A DNA stretch of 59,602 nt from UBA1715 sp036752345 (GTDB lineage Bacteria; Bacteroidota; Bacteroidia; Bacteroidales; UBA1715), in contig DAIOSV010000005.1 of the NCBI GenBank assembly GCA_036752345.1, positions 1-59,602 of the forward strand. The letters run 5' to 3'. Numbering within the stretch: the first letter of the stretch is position 1; each line of letters starts with the position of its first letter. The position numbers and the translations under genes were made by a program. Below the pieces are notes generated by a model. The model was not told the DNA's origin and searched no databases. It saw only the letters and a list, made by a program, of their open reading frames with translations. Shown one piece after another: positions 1 through 8,856 of this stretch.

Positions 1-812
1 TGCGCAAACTCAAAAGCTACGAATACGAACGGCCGTTTGTTGTCCAAATTTTTGGAAAAAATCCGGAAACAATGGCGCAAGCTGCAAAAATTGTAGAATC
101 GGAATTCAAGCCTGATATTATCGATATCAATTTCGGTTGCCCCGTGAAGAAAATTGCAGGCAAAGGCGCCGGTGCCGGTTTGTTGCAAAACATTCCGCTC
201 ATGATTGAGATTGCCCAATCGGTTGTCAATGCCGTACACACACCGGTAACGGCAAAAACACGATTGGGTTGGGATTCCAACAATATGCCCATTGTTTCTA
301 TTTCCGAACAACTGCAAGACGTTGGAATTCAAGCACTCACCATTCATGGCAGAACGCGTGCGCAAATGTACACGGGCGAAGCCGACTGGTCACTGATTGG
401 CGAAGTAAAACGAAATCCGAACATTCACATTCCCATTATAGGAAATGGCGACATTGATTCTCCGCAAAAAGCAAAAGAAGCTTTTGAAAAATATAATGTC
501 GACGCCATAATGGTTGGACGTGCCAGCATTGGGACTCCATGGATTTTTAAACAAATAAAACACTATCTCGCAACTGGCGAAATGTTACCCGAACCAAGCA
601 TACACGAGCAAGTGTCCATTGTAAAAGAATGGATGGCAAAATCGGTAGAATTCATGGGAACGCCAATGGGAGTGATTCACATGCGTCGCCAATTTGCAAG
701 AACGTTCAAGGGTTTGGAAAACTTCAGAGAAACACGCATAAAACTGCTCAACCTCACCGACTTAGAAGAGACCAACAATCTGCTTGATGAAATTGCAGAG
801 AAATGGGGATAA
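1..812 (+). CDS. dusB: tRNA-dihydrouridine synthase, DusB type (5' end outside window)
   Basis: FMN-dependent enzyme that reduces uridine to dihydrouridine in the tRNA D-loop. The open frame runs from the window edge (first full codon at base 3) without a start, reading RPFVVQIFG before the first internal ATG at 72, so the gene is cut by the window and the ATG at 72 is not the true start. Seen: the GCPVKK segment with the catalytic-type Cys, the TIHGRTR segment, and the IIGNGDI and VGRASIGTPW segments expected for FMN phosphate binding at the barrel end. The length visible (269 residues) leaves roughly the first 50-60 residues missing compared with the usual 320-330. It leads a same-strand group of genes, but the next gene has its own promoter-like element at 851. 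Confidence 0.93.
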   Translation, partial: RKLKSYEYERPFVVQIFGKNPETMAQAAKIVESEFKPDIIDINFGCPVKKIAGKGAGAGLLQNIPLMIEIAQSVVNAVHTPVTAKTRLGWDSNNMPIVSISEQLQDVGIQALTIHGRTRAQMYTGEADWSLIGEVKRNPNIHIPIIGNGDIDSPQKAKEAFEKYNVDAIMVGRASIGTPWIFKQIKHYLATGEMLPEPSIHEQVSIVKEWMAKSVEFMGTPMGVIHMRRQFARTFKGLENFRETRIKLLNLTDLEETNNLLDEIAEKWG

Positions 813-850
813 ATACCGCTACTCGAATTTCATAGGTCCCATAATTTTTC

Positions 851-858
851 TATTTTTG
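851..858 (+). promoter_or_regulatory. Bacteroidota -7 element (TATTTTTG) for the metallo-hydrolase gene
   Basis: TATTTTTG matches the Bacteroidota sigma-ABfr -7 consensus TAnnTTTG. It ends 20 bases before the ATG at 879, which would give a leader of about 13-15 bases. A TTT stretch at 828-830 lies at a -33-like distance. Function is inferred from consensus and position only. Confidence 0.5.
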
Positions 859-878
859 AGCATCAAATAGTTACGACA

Positions 879-1517
879 ATGAAAATAAAGCAATTTACAT
901 TCAACCTTCTGAAAGAAAACTGCTATGTCGTGTTCGACGAGGACACACACGATTGCGCAATTATTGATCCCGGATGTTATTATCCCGAAGAAAAAGAGAA
1001 ACTCTCTTCGTTTTTGAAAAAAGAAAATCTAATTCCCGATAAAATTCTCCTTACTCACGGTCATCTCGACCACTTGTTTGGTGCGCAGTATCTTGTTGAG
1101 GAATTTCCTCTTGCGAAAGTATACGCACACCGCAACGACCAAGGTTTCATAGACCATGTTGCAGAGCAAGGTCGCATGTTTGGCATTGATATAGAGCACA
1201 CAGCTCCTATTTCGCATTATATTGTTGATGGAGAAGTTATTTCAATAGGGAAAACAAAACTACACGTGATATGCACTCCCGGACACAGCCCCGGCGGTGT
1301 TTGTTATTATTGCGAAGAAAAAAGTGTGCTCTTCAGTGGCGACACCATTTTTCTTGAAAGTGTAGGACGCACTGATTTATTCGGCGGAAGTGATGAGATT
1401 CTCATTAATTCTCTCCATACAAAAATATTTACTTTGCCCGGCGACACAACAATCTATCCCGGACACGGACCAGCAACGTCTGTTGGATACGAAAAACACT
1501 CAAACCCTTATATATGA
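879..1517 (+). CDS. MBL-fold metallo-hydrolase (glyoxalase II-like)
   Basis: A 212-residue cytoplasmic metallo-beta-lactamase fold hydrolase. The two-metal signature is complete: THGHLDH near residue 60, PGHSPGG near 135, FSGDTIF near 155 and the final YPGHGP near 190. Its length and motif spacing match the short YcbL/glyoxalase-II-like group that acts on thioesters such as S-lactoylglutathione or related thiol conjugates; the actual substrate cannot be read from sequence. The last four bases overlap the start of tsaB (ATGA), so the two are probably translated from one message. A -7 element lies just upstream. There is no signal peptide. Confidence 0.9.
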   Translation: MKIKQFTFNLLKENCYVVFDEDTHDCAIIDPGCYYPEEKEKLSSFLKKENLIPDKILLTHGHLDHLFGAQYLVEEFPLAKVYAHRNDQGFIDHVAEQGRMFGIDIEHTAPISHYIVDGEVISIGKTKLHVICTPGHSPGGVCYYCEEKSVLFSGDTIFLESVGRTDLFGGSDEILINSLHTKIFTLPGDTTIYPGHGPATSVGYEKHSNPYI

Positions 1518-2206
1518 AACGAATTTTAAGCATAGAAACCGCATCTTCTGTTTGCTCTGTGGCTATCCACGAAAACGACCAATGTATCGCTTTACAAGAA
1601 ATTAACGAACCCAATGCTCATTCTGAGAAATTAACCGTACTCATTGAAGATTTGCTTAAACAACATTCCTTGCAAATTTCTGATTTTGATGCAATTGCAA
1701 TCTCAAAAGGACCTGGTTCATACACCGGATTACGCATTGGAACGTCTGTTGCCAAAGGATTGTGTTACGCATGTTCACTGCCGCTCATTACCGTTGATAC
1801 ACTTGAAGCAATTGCTCTCTCGTGCAAAAACAAAATTGCCGACAACAATCCCGACAACATCTATATGCCTATGATTGATGCCCGACGCATGGAAGTGTAC
1901 ACATCGCAATGGGATTCTCAGATGAACAACATTCAACCGACCAATGCGCTCGTAGTTACCTACGAAGCAAAAGCATCGTTTGAACCTACAAAACAGTACT
2001 ACCTCTGCGGCGATGGCAGCCAAAAATGTCGAGAGACGCTCGAAAGCAAAAATATCACGTTTGTTGACGGCATCAATGCTACCGCAAAAACCGTAGGCGA
2101 CATAGCGTGCACGATGTTCGACAAAAAAGAATTTTCCGACGTGGCGTACTTTGCACCGTTCTATCTTAAAGAATTTCAGGCTACTACACCAAAGAATTTG
2201 CTATAA
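1514..2206 (+). CDS. tsaB: tRNA threonylcarbamoyladenosine biosynthesis protein TsaB
   Basis: TsaB is the inactive Kae1-like partner of TsaD in the t6A complex that modifies position 37 of ANN-decoding tRNAs. The N-terminus ILSIETASSVCSVA and the SKGPGSYTGLRIG segment around residue 65-78 are the family hallmarks. Length 230 is normal. It overlaps the preceding hydrolase gene by 4 bases and is followed directly, with no spacer, by the DUF2851 gene, so the three genes likely form one transcript. Confidence 0.93.
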   Translation: MKRILSIETASSVCSVAIHENDQCIALQEINEPNAHSEKLTVLIEDLLKQHSLQISDFDAIAISKGPGSYTGLRIGTSVAKGLCYACSLPLITVDTLEAIALSCKNKIADNNPDNIYMPMIDARRMEVYTSQWDSQMNNIQPTNALVVTYEAKASFEPTKQYYLCGDGSQKCRETLESKNITFVDGINATAKTVGDIACTMFDKKEFSDVAYFAPFYLKEFQATTPKNLL

Positions 2207-3478
2207 ATGACAGAGGCTTTTCTGCAATATGTTTGGCGTCATCAGTTGATGAGCTCCGACAGATTGTTTACCACCAATAACGAAGAAATCTCCGTTATTA
2301 AGATAGGTACGTTCAATTCAGACGCAGGTCCCGATTTTTTGAATGCGAAAATTAAAATTGGCGACACCGTTTGGGCCGGCGACGTGGAAATTCACATTAA
2401 ATCAAGCAATTGGAATCAACACAAACACAATCGGCAAAAAGCCTACAACAGCGTGATACTTCATGTGGTTTCGGTGCACGATAAGGAAATTCAAACCGAA
2501 AATGGCATGGATATCCCAACGCTTGTAATGCCGATTCTTCCCCACATCACCGAAAATTACAACTCACTCATGAGTTGCACCACACAGATTCGTTGTGCAA
2601 AACAACTCCCCCACATTGACGATATCCATATTTCTTTATTTTTAGAACGCCTTGTGGCAGAAAGATTTGAAGAGAAAGCAAAACGCATAGCCATTCTCTT
2701 TTCTGAAAATAATCACGATTGGAAAGAAACGTTGTACCAACAGTTAGCAAGAAATTTCGGGTTGAAAACAAACTCCGATGCATTTGAAAACCTTGCGAAA
2801 AGTCTGCCGCTCATCATCATTGAAAAACATCACAATGATTTGTTTCAAATAGAGGCTCTACTTTTTGGACAAGCAAACATTTGGTCTTCAGAAGATAAAT
2901 GCGATGAGTATGAACTCTCTCTTCGCAAAGAATACTCATTCTTGCAAAAGAAATATGGCCTCACGCCAATAAGCCATACATGGTGGAAGTTTGCACGCAT
3001 GCGACCTTGTAATTTCCCTACAATCCGTATCGCACAATTTGCACATCTCATCTATACCTCACAATCGTTTACCTCAAAAATTATAGAAAGCACCTCACTC
3101 GAAAACGTGTCCTCGCTTCTCACATGTAAAGCAAGCTCATATTGGGAGACACATTACTCATTTGGCAAAAAATCACCAAAACACTCATGCGAATTCGGTT
3201 CGCTCGCAATAGTAAATAGCATCATCAACACCGTTATCCCATTTTTATTTGCCTATGGCAAAACGCATAACGACGAAGCTATGACGCAACGAGCACTTGA
3301 TCTTTTGAGGGAATTGCCACCAGAGAAAAACGCTGTTATTACAAAATGGGAAGAATGCGGGATTGCCGTTCCTGATGCGTTTACAAGTCAAGGATTACTA
3401 CACCTCTACACTGCCTACTGCGAACAAGGAATTTGTTTCCATTGCCGAATAGGGCATATTATTTTAAATAAGAAATAG
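2207..3478 (+). CDS. DUF2851 family protein
   Basis: A 423-residue protein recognisable by its N-terminus (EAFLQYVWRH) and the block GPDFLNAKIKIG followed by WAGDVEIH, features of DUF2851, a family largely confined to Bacteroidota and of unknown function. The acidic residues in the GDVEIH block are reminiscent of a nuclease-type core, but that is only a suggestion. No signal peptide or membrane segment is seen. The ATG abuts the stop codon of tsaB, so it is likely cotranslated. The stop codon lies 3 bases from the convergent mqnA stop, leaving no room for a separate terminator. Confidence 0.85.
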   Translation: MTEAFLQYVWRHQLMSSDRLFTTNNEEISVIKIGTFNSDAGPDFLNAKIKIGDTVWAGDVEIHIKSSNWNQHKHNRQKAYNSVILHVVSVHDKEIQTENGMDIPTLVMPILPHITENYNSLMSCTTQIRCAKQLPHIDDIHISLFLERLVAERFEEKAKRIAILFSENNHDWKETLYQQLARNFGLKTNSDAFENLAKSLPLIIIEKHHNDLFQIEALLFGQANIWSSEDKCDEYELSLRKEYSFLQKKYGLTPISHTWWKFARMRPCNFPTIRIAQFAHLIYTSQSFTSKIIESTSLENVSSLLTCKASSYWETHYSFGKKSPKHSCEFGSLAIVNSIINTVIPFLFAYGKTHNDEAMTQRALDLLRELPPEKNAVITKWEECGIAVPDAFTSQGLLHLYTAYCEQGICFHCRIGHIILNKK

Positions 3479-3481
3479 GAT

Positions 3482-4386
3482 TTAGAGTAAGTTCAAACTG
3501 CGCGCTTTTTCGAAAAATATTTCAATCACCACACGCTTTTCATCAGTGAGATTGAACTCCACGCTATTATGAAGGTAATCTGTAATATCAAATGGGAATG
3601 TTCTGTTGCAATTTGCTATAGCATCGTCAATGTGTTGTACCCCATAGGCGCATGATTCCTCAAACTGCGCAAGAAAGTCAGAAGGCAAGGGTTTGTTTGC
3701 AACCCATGCGGCAAATACAAACGGCAAACCAAATGCTTTGTGCCACTCCGAAGCCAAGTCGTACACGTACTCAAACTGCGATGCAAGCGTTAGCGCCCTA
3801 TCTCCTATAATTACTCTTGCTGAATCGTTTTTTTCAAGTTCATATCCCTCTTTCCCCATTTGAAAAATGGGATTAATGTTCCATGCATATTTTGCTAAAA
3901 CCTGAACCAAAATATTTGTAGTACGCGATTGATAATCAAGAGTGATTTTACTTACAGCATCTAATGGCGTATTGCTACAAAGCAATACAGAATCAACACG
4001 TTGCGTGGCGCTTATGCAAAAATTCGAAACAATTTGTGCTTGAGGGATTATTGGAATTGCTCCAACAGAAATAATAGAAACATCAACTTGATTGCTACAC
4101 AATAATTGCGCGACCTGTGAAGGATATCCGTAGGAAAAATCTGCTAAAGATTGTAGTTCTTTGTTGCGTAATAACCCAAAAGAAAACGGAATTGTATTGC
4201 TATAATTAATTATAGAAATGCGTGTTTTCANNNNNNNNNNNNNNNNNNNNNNNNNNNNNNNNNNNNNNNNNNNNNNNNNNNNNNNNNNNNNNNNNNNNNN
4301 NNNNNNNNNNNNNNNNNNNNNNNNNNNNNNCCAAAAGAAAACGGAATTGTATTGCTATAATTAATTATAGAAATGCGTGTTTTCAT
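3482..4386 (-). CDS. mqnA: Menaquinone biosynthesis protein MqnA (chorismate dehydratase), split by a false gap
   Basis: First enzyme of the futalosine route to menaquinone; it converts chorismate to 3-[(1-carboxyvinyl)oxy]benzoate. The downstream part (3482-4230) reads as a type-2 periplasmic-binding-fold enzyme with the VDVSIISVGAIP segment and IIGDRAL segment. The N-terminus MKTRISIINYSNTIPFSFG is typical of MqnA. A 100-N gap (4231-4330) splits the gene, but 4176-4230 and 4331-4385 are identical; collapsing them yields one frame of 249 residues starting at 4386. In that reconstruction the ATG overlaps the psd stop by four bases (ATGA), so mqnA ends the seven-gene operon. No other mqn gene is in the window. 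Confidence 0.85.
4231..4330. other. Assembly gap of 100 N (false gap: flanks overlap by 55 bases)
   Basis: The 55 bases before the gap (4176-4230) are identical to the 55 bases after it (4331-4385). Two contigs that end in the same k-mer were scaffolded with a placeholder instead of being joined. Removing 155 bases restores mqnA. Confidence 0.95.
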
Positions 4387-5036
4387 TTTTTTGTTGCAAT
4401 CAACGTCTGCCCGCCTTTTACCTTTTGATTCAGGCTTACCTCAACATTCATATCGCAAGGAATAAATAAATCTACTCGCGAACCGAATTTTATAAAACCC
4501 AATTCTTCGTTTTGCGTAGCATTAGTATCAACCTCGGCATAAGTTACTATTCGGCGAGCAACAGCTCCAGCAACCTGACGACATAAAATTTGTCCACATG
4601 CAGTATCCATCAAAATAGAAGTACGTTCATTTTTTGTGGAAGATTTAGGATTAAACGCCGGCAATTTTACCCCATCATGATGATCACTTGCCAACACTTT
4701 TCCGTCAATCGGATAACGATTGACATGAACATTAAACGGAGACATGAAAATTGAAATTTGCTTACAATTGCAATGCAAATAATCGTTTTCATTTACATCT
4801 TCAATAACTACGACTTCCCCATCAGCAGGAGCTACCAACCCAGTAGTGGTTCTAATGAACTCACGATTAGGTATGCGGAAAAACGCAGTTATTCCAAGCA
4901 CAAATAAAAAAGAAAGGACTACTATTATCCAAAACAAAATCGGTTGCGTATGAATTTGAAATAGATAAAAATCTAATAAACACGTAAGGCCTAGAACCAA
5001 TATAATAGTTGAGTATCCTTCTTTATGAATTTTCAT
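4383..5036 (-). CDS. psd: Phosphatidylserine decarboxylase family protein
   Basis: Membrane-anchored enzyme that makes phosphatidylethanolamine from phosphatidylserine. Two hydrophobic segments lie at about residues 9-27 and 34-52. The catalytic core contains the APADG segment, FMSPFNVHVNR, and near the C-terminus the FGSRVD motif; self-cleavage before Ser186 would create the pyruvoyl cofactor. Length 217 fits the short Bacteroidota/archaeal-like class. It lies 12 bases after cdsA, which supplies CDP-diacylglycerol for the same pathway, and overlaps the mqnA start by 4 bases. Confidence 0.93.
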   Translation of the reverse strand: MKIHKEGYSTIILVLGLTCLLDFYLFQIHTQPILFWIIVVLSFLFVLGITAFFRIPNREFIRTTTGLVAPADGEVVVIEDVNENDYLHCNCKQISIFMSPFNVHVNRYPIDGKVLASDHHDGVKLPAFNPKSSTKNERTSILMDTACGQILCRQVAGAVARRIVTYAEVDTNATQNEELGFIKFGSRVDLFIPCDMNVEVSLNQKVKGGQTLIATKK

Positions 5037-5048
5037 AGATGAACTACA

Positions 5049-5888
5049 TTAAAATATCTGCAAATATGCAAAAAAAGCTGGAATTGAAAAAATAAGACTA
5101 TCAAATCTATCAAGCATACCACCATGACCAGGTAATAATTTCCCTGAATCTTTAACACCAATATATCGCTTAAGCTTAGATTCTACAAGGTCTCCAACGG
5201 TTGAGAATGCTACAACTATTATTGATAAAATAATTATTAAATAATATCTATTACTCTCTAAAATAGGAATGTAATGTATAGCAAACGCAAGTAAAACCGT
5301 TGAGATTAAACCTCCAATTAACCCTTCAAAACTCTTTTTGGGGGAGATTTTGGGAGCCATTGGGTGTTTTCCGAAAAGAGAACCCCATAAAAAAGCAAAT
5401 GAATCATTTGACCATGTGAACAAGAACAAAAGAAAGACTAGTAGCATATTGCTATTGATGGTACTAGTGCTATGAAAAACAGATTGTTCCATTGTGCAAG
5501 TATATGCCAACAAGGTAAATGGCACTGCAATATATGCGATACTCAAAAATGAAAATGCAATTCTATGAAATGGATTATCGCCTTCATTTCGTAGTTCTAC
5601 TGAAAACAAAGTCAACCAAAGAATTGCAAGCAACACTAACAATGTGCCTATATGCAAATCGTAGGCTTTGAACACCGGCAAACAATATAAACACAGTGCA
5701 AATAAATCTGTTAAAGGTCTATTTACCGTGATATTTTTGATTGCAAGATTTTTGTGTAACTCATTGATTGTTAGCATCATTATAATTCCGAATATGCCAA
5801 AAAATAATTCTTTCGTTGTAAATAGAGCAATAAAAATTACCGCCATATACACAATACCAGTAGCTACACGTGTCAGGAATTTTTTCAT
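5049..5888 (-). CDS. cdsA: Phosphatidate cytidylyltransferase
   Basis: Integral membrane enzyme making CDP-diacylglycerol from phosphatidic acid and CTP. A polytopic protein of 279 residues with about eight hydrophobic segments. The C-terminal CDP-diglyceride synthetase signature is intact: SKLKRYIGVKDSGKLLPGHG followed by GMLDRFDS. The start overlaps the stop of the LutC-like gene by 4 bases. Together with psd it forms the phospholipid head-group part of the operon. Confidence 0.95.
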   Translation of the reverse strand: MKKFLTRVATGIVYMAVIFIALFTTKELFFGIFGIIMMLTINELHKNLAIKNITVNRPLTDLFALCLYCLPVFKAYDLHIGTLLVLLAILWLTLFSVELRNEGDNPFHRIAFSFLSIAYIAVPFTLLAYTCTMEQSVFHSTSTINSNMLLVFLLFLFTWSNDSFAFLWGSLFGKHPMAPKISPKKSFEGLIGGLISTVLLAFAIHYIPILESNRYYLIIILSIIVVAFSTVGDLVESKLKRYIGVKDSGKLLPGHGGMLDRFDSLIFSIPAFFAYLQIF

Positions 5889-6526
5889 TTCTGCGTTTTT
5901 ACAAGTATAACATAGAGATTTTTAGGACCATGCGCACCAAGTACCAACGTTTTTTCTATATCGGATGTTCTGCTCGGTCCTGTTATTGCAGTAACTTGTG
6001 AGGGAAACGTGTTTCCGTATTTTTTTTCTATAACATCCATTGCTTCCGGGAAATCAGGAAATACTTGTGTATCGTATGCAAGCACTATGTGTGTTTCTGC
6101 TGCGGAAATCAATCTACGACCTTCTATTTGTGCCGATGATACAAAAACACTCCCCGTTCTTGCAACCAATGCTTCACACGTTGTAAGTGAATATTTTGCC
6201 ACTCGTGCATATTCAGGATCAACATTGTACGCAATCCCCTTTTCTTCTAGAATTTTAAGTAATTCAGAATTATTACAAAGCAAGACTTCGTTGCCAATTA
6301 TTTCTTTAATGCGAGTAAACGCCGAATCTAGTGAATCCACTATCTCTGGTTTGCCGGCTACCAATTCTAATTTTTCGCAATATGCTTGACATAAATCTCC
6401 AATTGGTTGTACGAAATATTCTTTAGTTGAAGACAACTTTTCATATTCGTACTGAGCGTTGATATTGACTGACTGCAAATCGCCTAGTATCGCTTTTTTC
6501 TTTTGTTCGGAATCAAGATTATTCAT
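5885..6526 (-). CDS. LUD-domain protein, LutC/YkgG-like
   Basis: A 213-residue LUD domain (DUF162) protein. The C-terminal part carries ITGPSRTSDIE and LGAHGP, the family signature. In Firmicutes LutC works with the iron-sulfur proteins LutA and LutB in lactate oxidation, but here lutA and lutB are absent and the gene sits between ftsH and cdsA, an arrangement seen in other Bacteroidota, so its role may differ. Start and stop overlap both neighbours: TAATG with ftsH (1 base shared) and 4 bases with cdsA. No signal peptide. Confidence 0.85.
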   Translation of the reverse strand: MNNLDSEQKKKAILGDLQSVNINAQYEYEKLSSTKEYFVQPIGDLCQAYCEKLELVAGKPEIVDSLDSAFTRIKEIIGNEVLLCNNSELLKILEEKGIAYNVDPEYARVAKYSLTTCEALVARTGSVFVSSAQIEGRRLISAAETHIVLAYDTQVFPDFPEAMDVIEKKYGNTFPSQVTAITGPSRTSDIEKTLVLGAHGPKNLYVILVKTQK

Positions 6527-8484
6527 TACTCTTTTGTTGTTTCTTCAAATATTCTATGTTCTTGAAAAAGACGTTTGCCGAAAATCTTTTCAAGATCTTC
6601 ACCGAATATGACTTCTTTTTCCAACAATAACTCAGCAAGACGTACAAAACCTGGTTGATTTTGCATTAAGAGGTCATACGCTCTTTGGTATGAATTACGA
6701 ACAATTTCTTGTACTTCGCTATCAATTACTTTTGCAACATCATCACCATATGGTTTTGAAAACGCATACTCTGACTGACCTGTAGAATCATAGAAACTTA
6801 GATTTCCGACTTTGTCACTCATTCCGTAATAAGTAACCATAGCGTATGCTTGTTTGGTCACTTTTTCCAAATCGTTTAATGCACCGGTTGAAATTTTACC
6901 AAACGTAATTTGCTCAGCTACACGTCCGCCCAACGTTGCACACAATTCGTCAAGAATTTGTTCTTTCGTTACTATCTGACGTTCTTCCGGCAAATACCAT
7001 GCTGCACCTAATGCTTTTCCGCGTGGTATAATAGTTACTTTAATAAGAGGATGCGCATGTTCCAAAAACCAACTTAATGTAGCATGACCTGCTTCGTGAA
7101 ATGCAATTGTGCGTTTTTCTTCAGGAGTCATGATTTTGTTGCGTTTTTCAAGACCACCTACAATTCTGTCAACAGCATCCAAGAAATCTTGTTTTTCGAC
7201 CTCTTTTTTATTACGACGAGCAGCAATCAAAGCTGCTTCGTTACAAACATTGGCAATGTCAGCACCAGAAAAACCTGGAGTTTGTTTTGCCAAAAATGAT
7301 GACTTAATTTCAGATGAAAACTTCAATGGTTTAAGATGAACGTCAAAGATTGCTTCACGCTCTTTAATGTCAGGCAATTCTACATTGATTTGTCTATCAA
7401 AACGACCGGCACGCATCAATGCTTTATCAAGTACATCGGCACGGTTTGTCGCAGCTAGTATAATTACTCCAGAATCTGTTCCAAAACCATCCATTTCTGT
7501 TAACAACTGATTCAGAGTATTTTCTCGTTCGTCATTGCCACCCATATTTGGATTATGTCCGCGAGCACGACCAATTGCATCAATTTCATCGATAAATACA
7601 ATACAAGGTGCTTTTGATTTTGCTTCTTTAAACAAATCTCGAACTCTCGCTGCGCCAACACCTACGAACATTTCAACAAAATCAGAACCTGAAAGGGAGA
7701 AGAAAGGAACTCCAGCTTCGCCGGCTACGGCTTTTGCCAACAATGTCTTTCCTGTTCCCGGAGGGCCCACCAACAAGGCTCCTTTAGGTATTTTTCCACC
7801 TAACTCTGTGTATTTTTTAGGATTTTTCAAAAAATCGACAATCTCACGGATTTCAATCTTTGCTTCCTCTAATCCGGCTACATCGTTGAAATTTGTTTTT
7901 ACTTTATCTTCATTGTCAAACAATTTTGCTCTTGATTTACCAATATTGAACAAACCGGAACCACTGCCGCCAGCAGAACCGCCGCCCATTCTTCGCATAA
8001 AGAAAATCCAGACACCAACTAATAATACTAAAGGAAGAATCCAACTAATAACTTCACCAACATAGTTGTGTTTCGTCTGATATTCTATATCAACATTGGT
8101 GTTTTCAAATTTCTTTTCGAAACTATCAACAGAACCAATATTCATAGTATAATCTGGCGTTTCAACCCCGTGTGAACTGTTATTTGATGTTAAATAAATA
8201 TCCGCATATTCTCGATTGACTACGATTACTTTTGCTATTTCTCCATTTTTCAATCGTTGTTCAAACTCAGTAGAAGTAATCTTCTTTGCTGATCCACTGA
8301 AATCAACAAAACTTAATGCTGCAAATATTACCAATAAAACAACATACACCCAAAGGAAGTTTGAGTTTCCATCGGGTTTTGGTTTCTTGAAATTCTTAAA
8401 ATTAGAGGGGTCAAAAGGACGATTAGAATTTTCTTTTTTCTTCCCTTCTTCTTGTTCTGTGTTTTTGTCTTTTTCTTCTGCCAT
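6526..8484 (-). CDS. ftsH: ATP-dependent zinc metalloprotease FtsH
   Basis: Membrane-bound AAA+ protease that degrades misfolded membrane proteins and regulatory substrates. In order: charged N-terminal tail, membrane segment near residues 43-60, periplasmic domain, second membrane segment near 145-163 followed by a glycine-rich linker, AAA module with Walker A GPPGTGKT near 238-245, Walker B IVFIDEIDA, second region of homology ending in RAGRFDR, and the zinc site HEAGH near 461-465 in the M41 peptidase domain. Length 652 is usual. It follows rsfS after 9 bases and shares one base with the next gene. Confidence 0.98.
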   Translation of the reverse strand: MAEEKDKNTEQEEGKKKENSNRPFDPSNFKNFKKPKPDGNSNFLWVYVVLLVIFAALSFVDFSGSAKKITSTEFEQRLKNGEIAKVIVVNREYADIYLTSNNSSHGVETPDYTMNIGSVDSFEKKFENTNVDIEYQTKHNYVGEVISWILPLVLLVGVWIFFMRRMGGGSAGGSGSGLFNIGKSRAKLFDNEDKVKTNFNDVAGLEEAKIEIREIVDFLKNPKKYTELGGKIPKGALLVGPPGTGKTLLAKAVAGEAGVPFFSLSGSDFVEMFVGVGAARVRDLFKEAKSKAPCIVFIDEIDAIGRARGHNPNMGGNDERENTLNQLLTEMDGFGTDSGVIILAATNRADVLDKALMRAGRFDRQINVELPDIKEREAIFDVHLKPLKFSSEIKSSFLAKQTPGFSGADIANVCNEAALIAARRNKKEVEKQDFLDAVDRIVGGLEKRNKIMTPEEKRTIAFHEAGHATLSWFLEHAHPLIKVTIIPRGKALGAAWYLPEERQIVTKEQILDELCATLGGRVAEQITFGKISTGALNDLEKVTKQAYAMVTYYGMSDKVGNLSFYDSTGQSEYAFSKPYGDDVAKVIDSEVQEIVRNSYQRAYDLLMQNQPGFVRLAELLLEKEVIFGEDLEKIFGKRLFQEHRIFEETTKE

Positions 8485-8493
8485 AAATTTCTA

Positions 8494-8853
8494 TTATTCT
8501 ACGTTAGGATAATCTTTTCTTATACAATCTGCCCACAATTCCTCTATATTGTAATATTGACGAATATGAGGCTGAAAAACATGTACAAATACATCACCGT
8601 AATCAAGAAGAATCCACTCAGCATTTTCATAACCGGCTGTTCCCCATGTTTTTATCTTCAATTTTTTTTGTACATAGTCTTCTACCGAGTCAGCTATTGC
8701 ATCAACTTGTGTTGATGAATCGCCTTCACATATTACATAGTAACGGCAAATTGCGTTTTCTATTTTCTTAAAATCAAGAGAAACTATATTTTTTCCTTTT
8801 TTTTCTTGAATTCCTTCTATTATTGTCTTTACTAATTGACTCGCCGATGCCAT
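8494..8853 (-). CDS. rsfS: Ribosomal silencing factor RsfS
   Basis: Small protein (119 residues) that binds ribosomal protein L14 and blocks subunit joining when nutrients are short. Family features seen: the VSLDFKKIENAICRYYVICEG block, the GYENAEWILLDYGDVFVHVF block and the C-terminal Y-x-IEELWAD. It starts 3 bases after the stop of the nucleotide-sugar dehydrogenase, and no -7 element is visible for it alone, so it is probably read from the upstream promoter near 10169. Confidence 0.95.
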   Translation of the reverse strand: MASASQLVKTIIEGIQEKKGKNIVSLDFKKIENAICRYYVICEGDSSTQVDAIADSVEDYVQKKLKIKTWGTAGYENAEWILLDYGDVFVHVFQPHIRQYYNIEELWADCIRKDYPNVE

Positions 8854-8856
8854 TTA

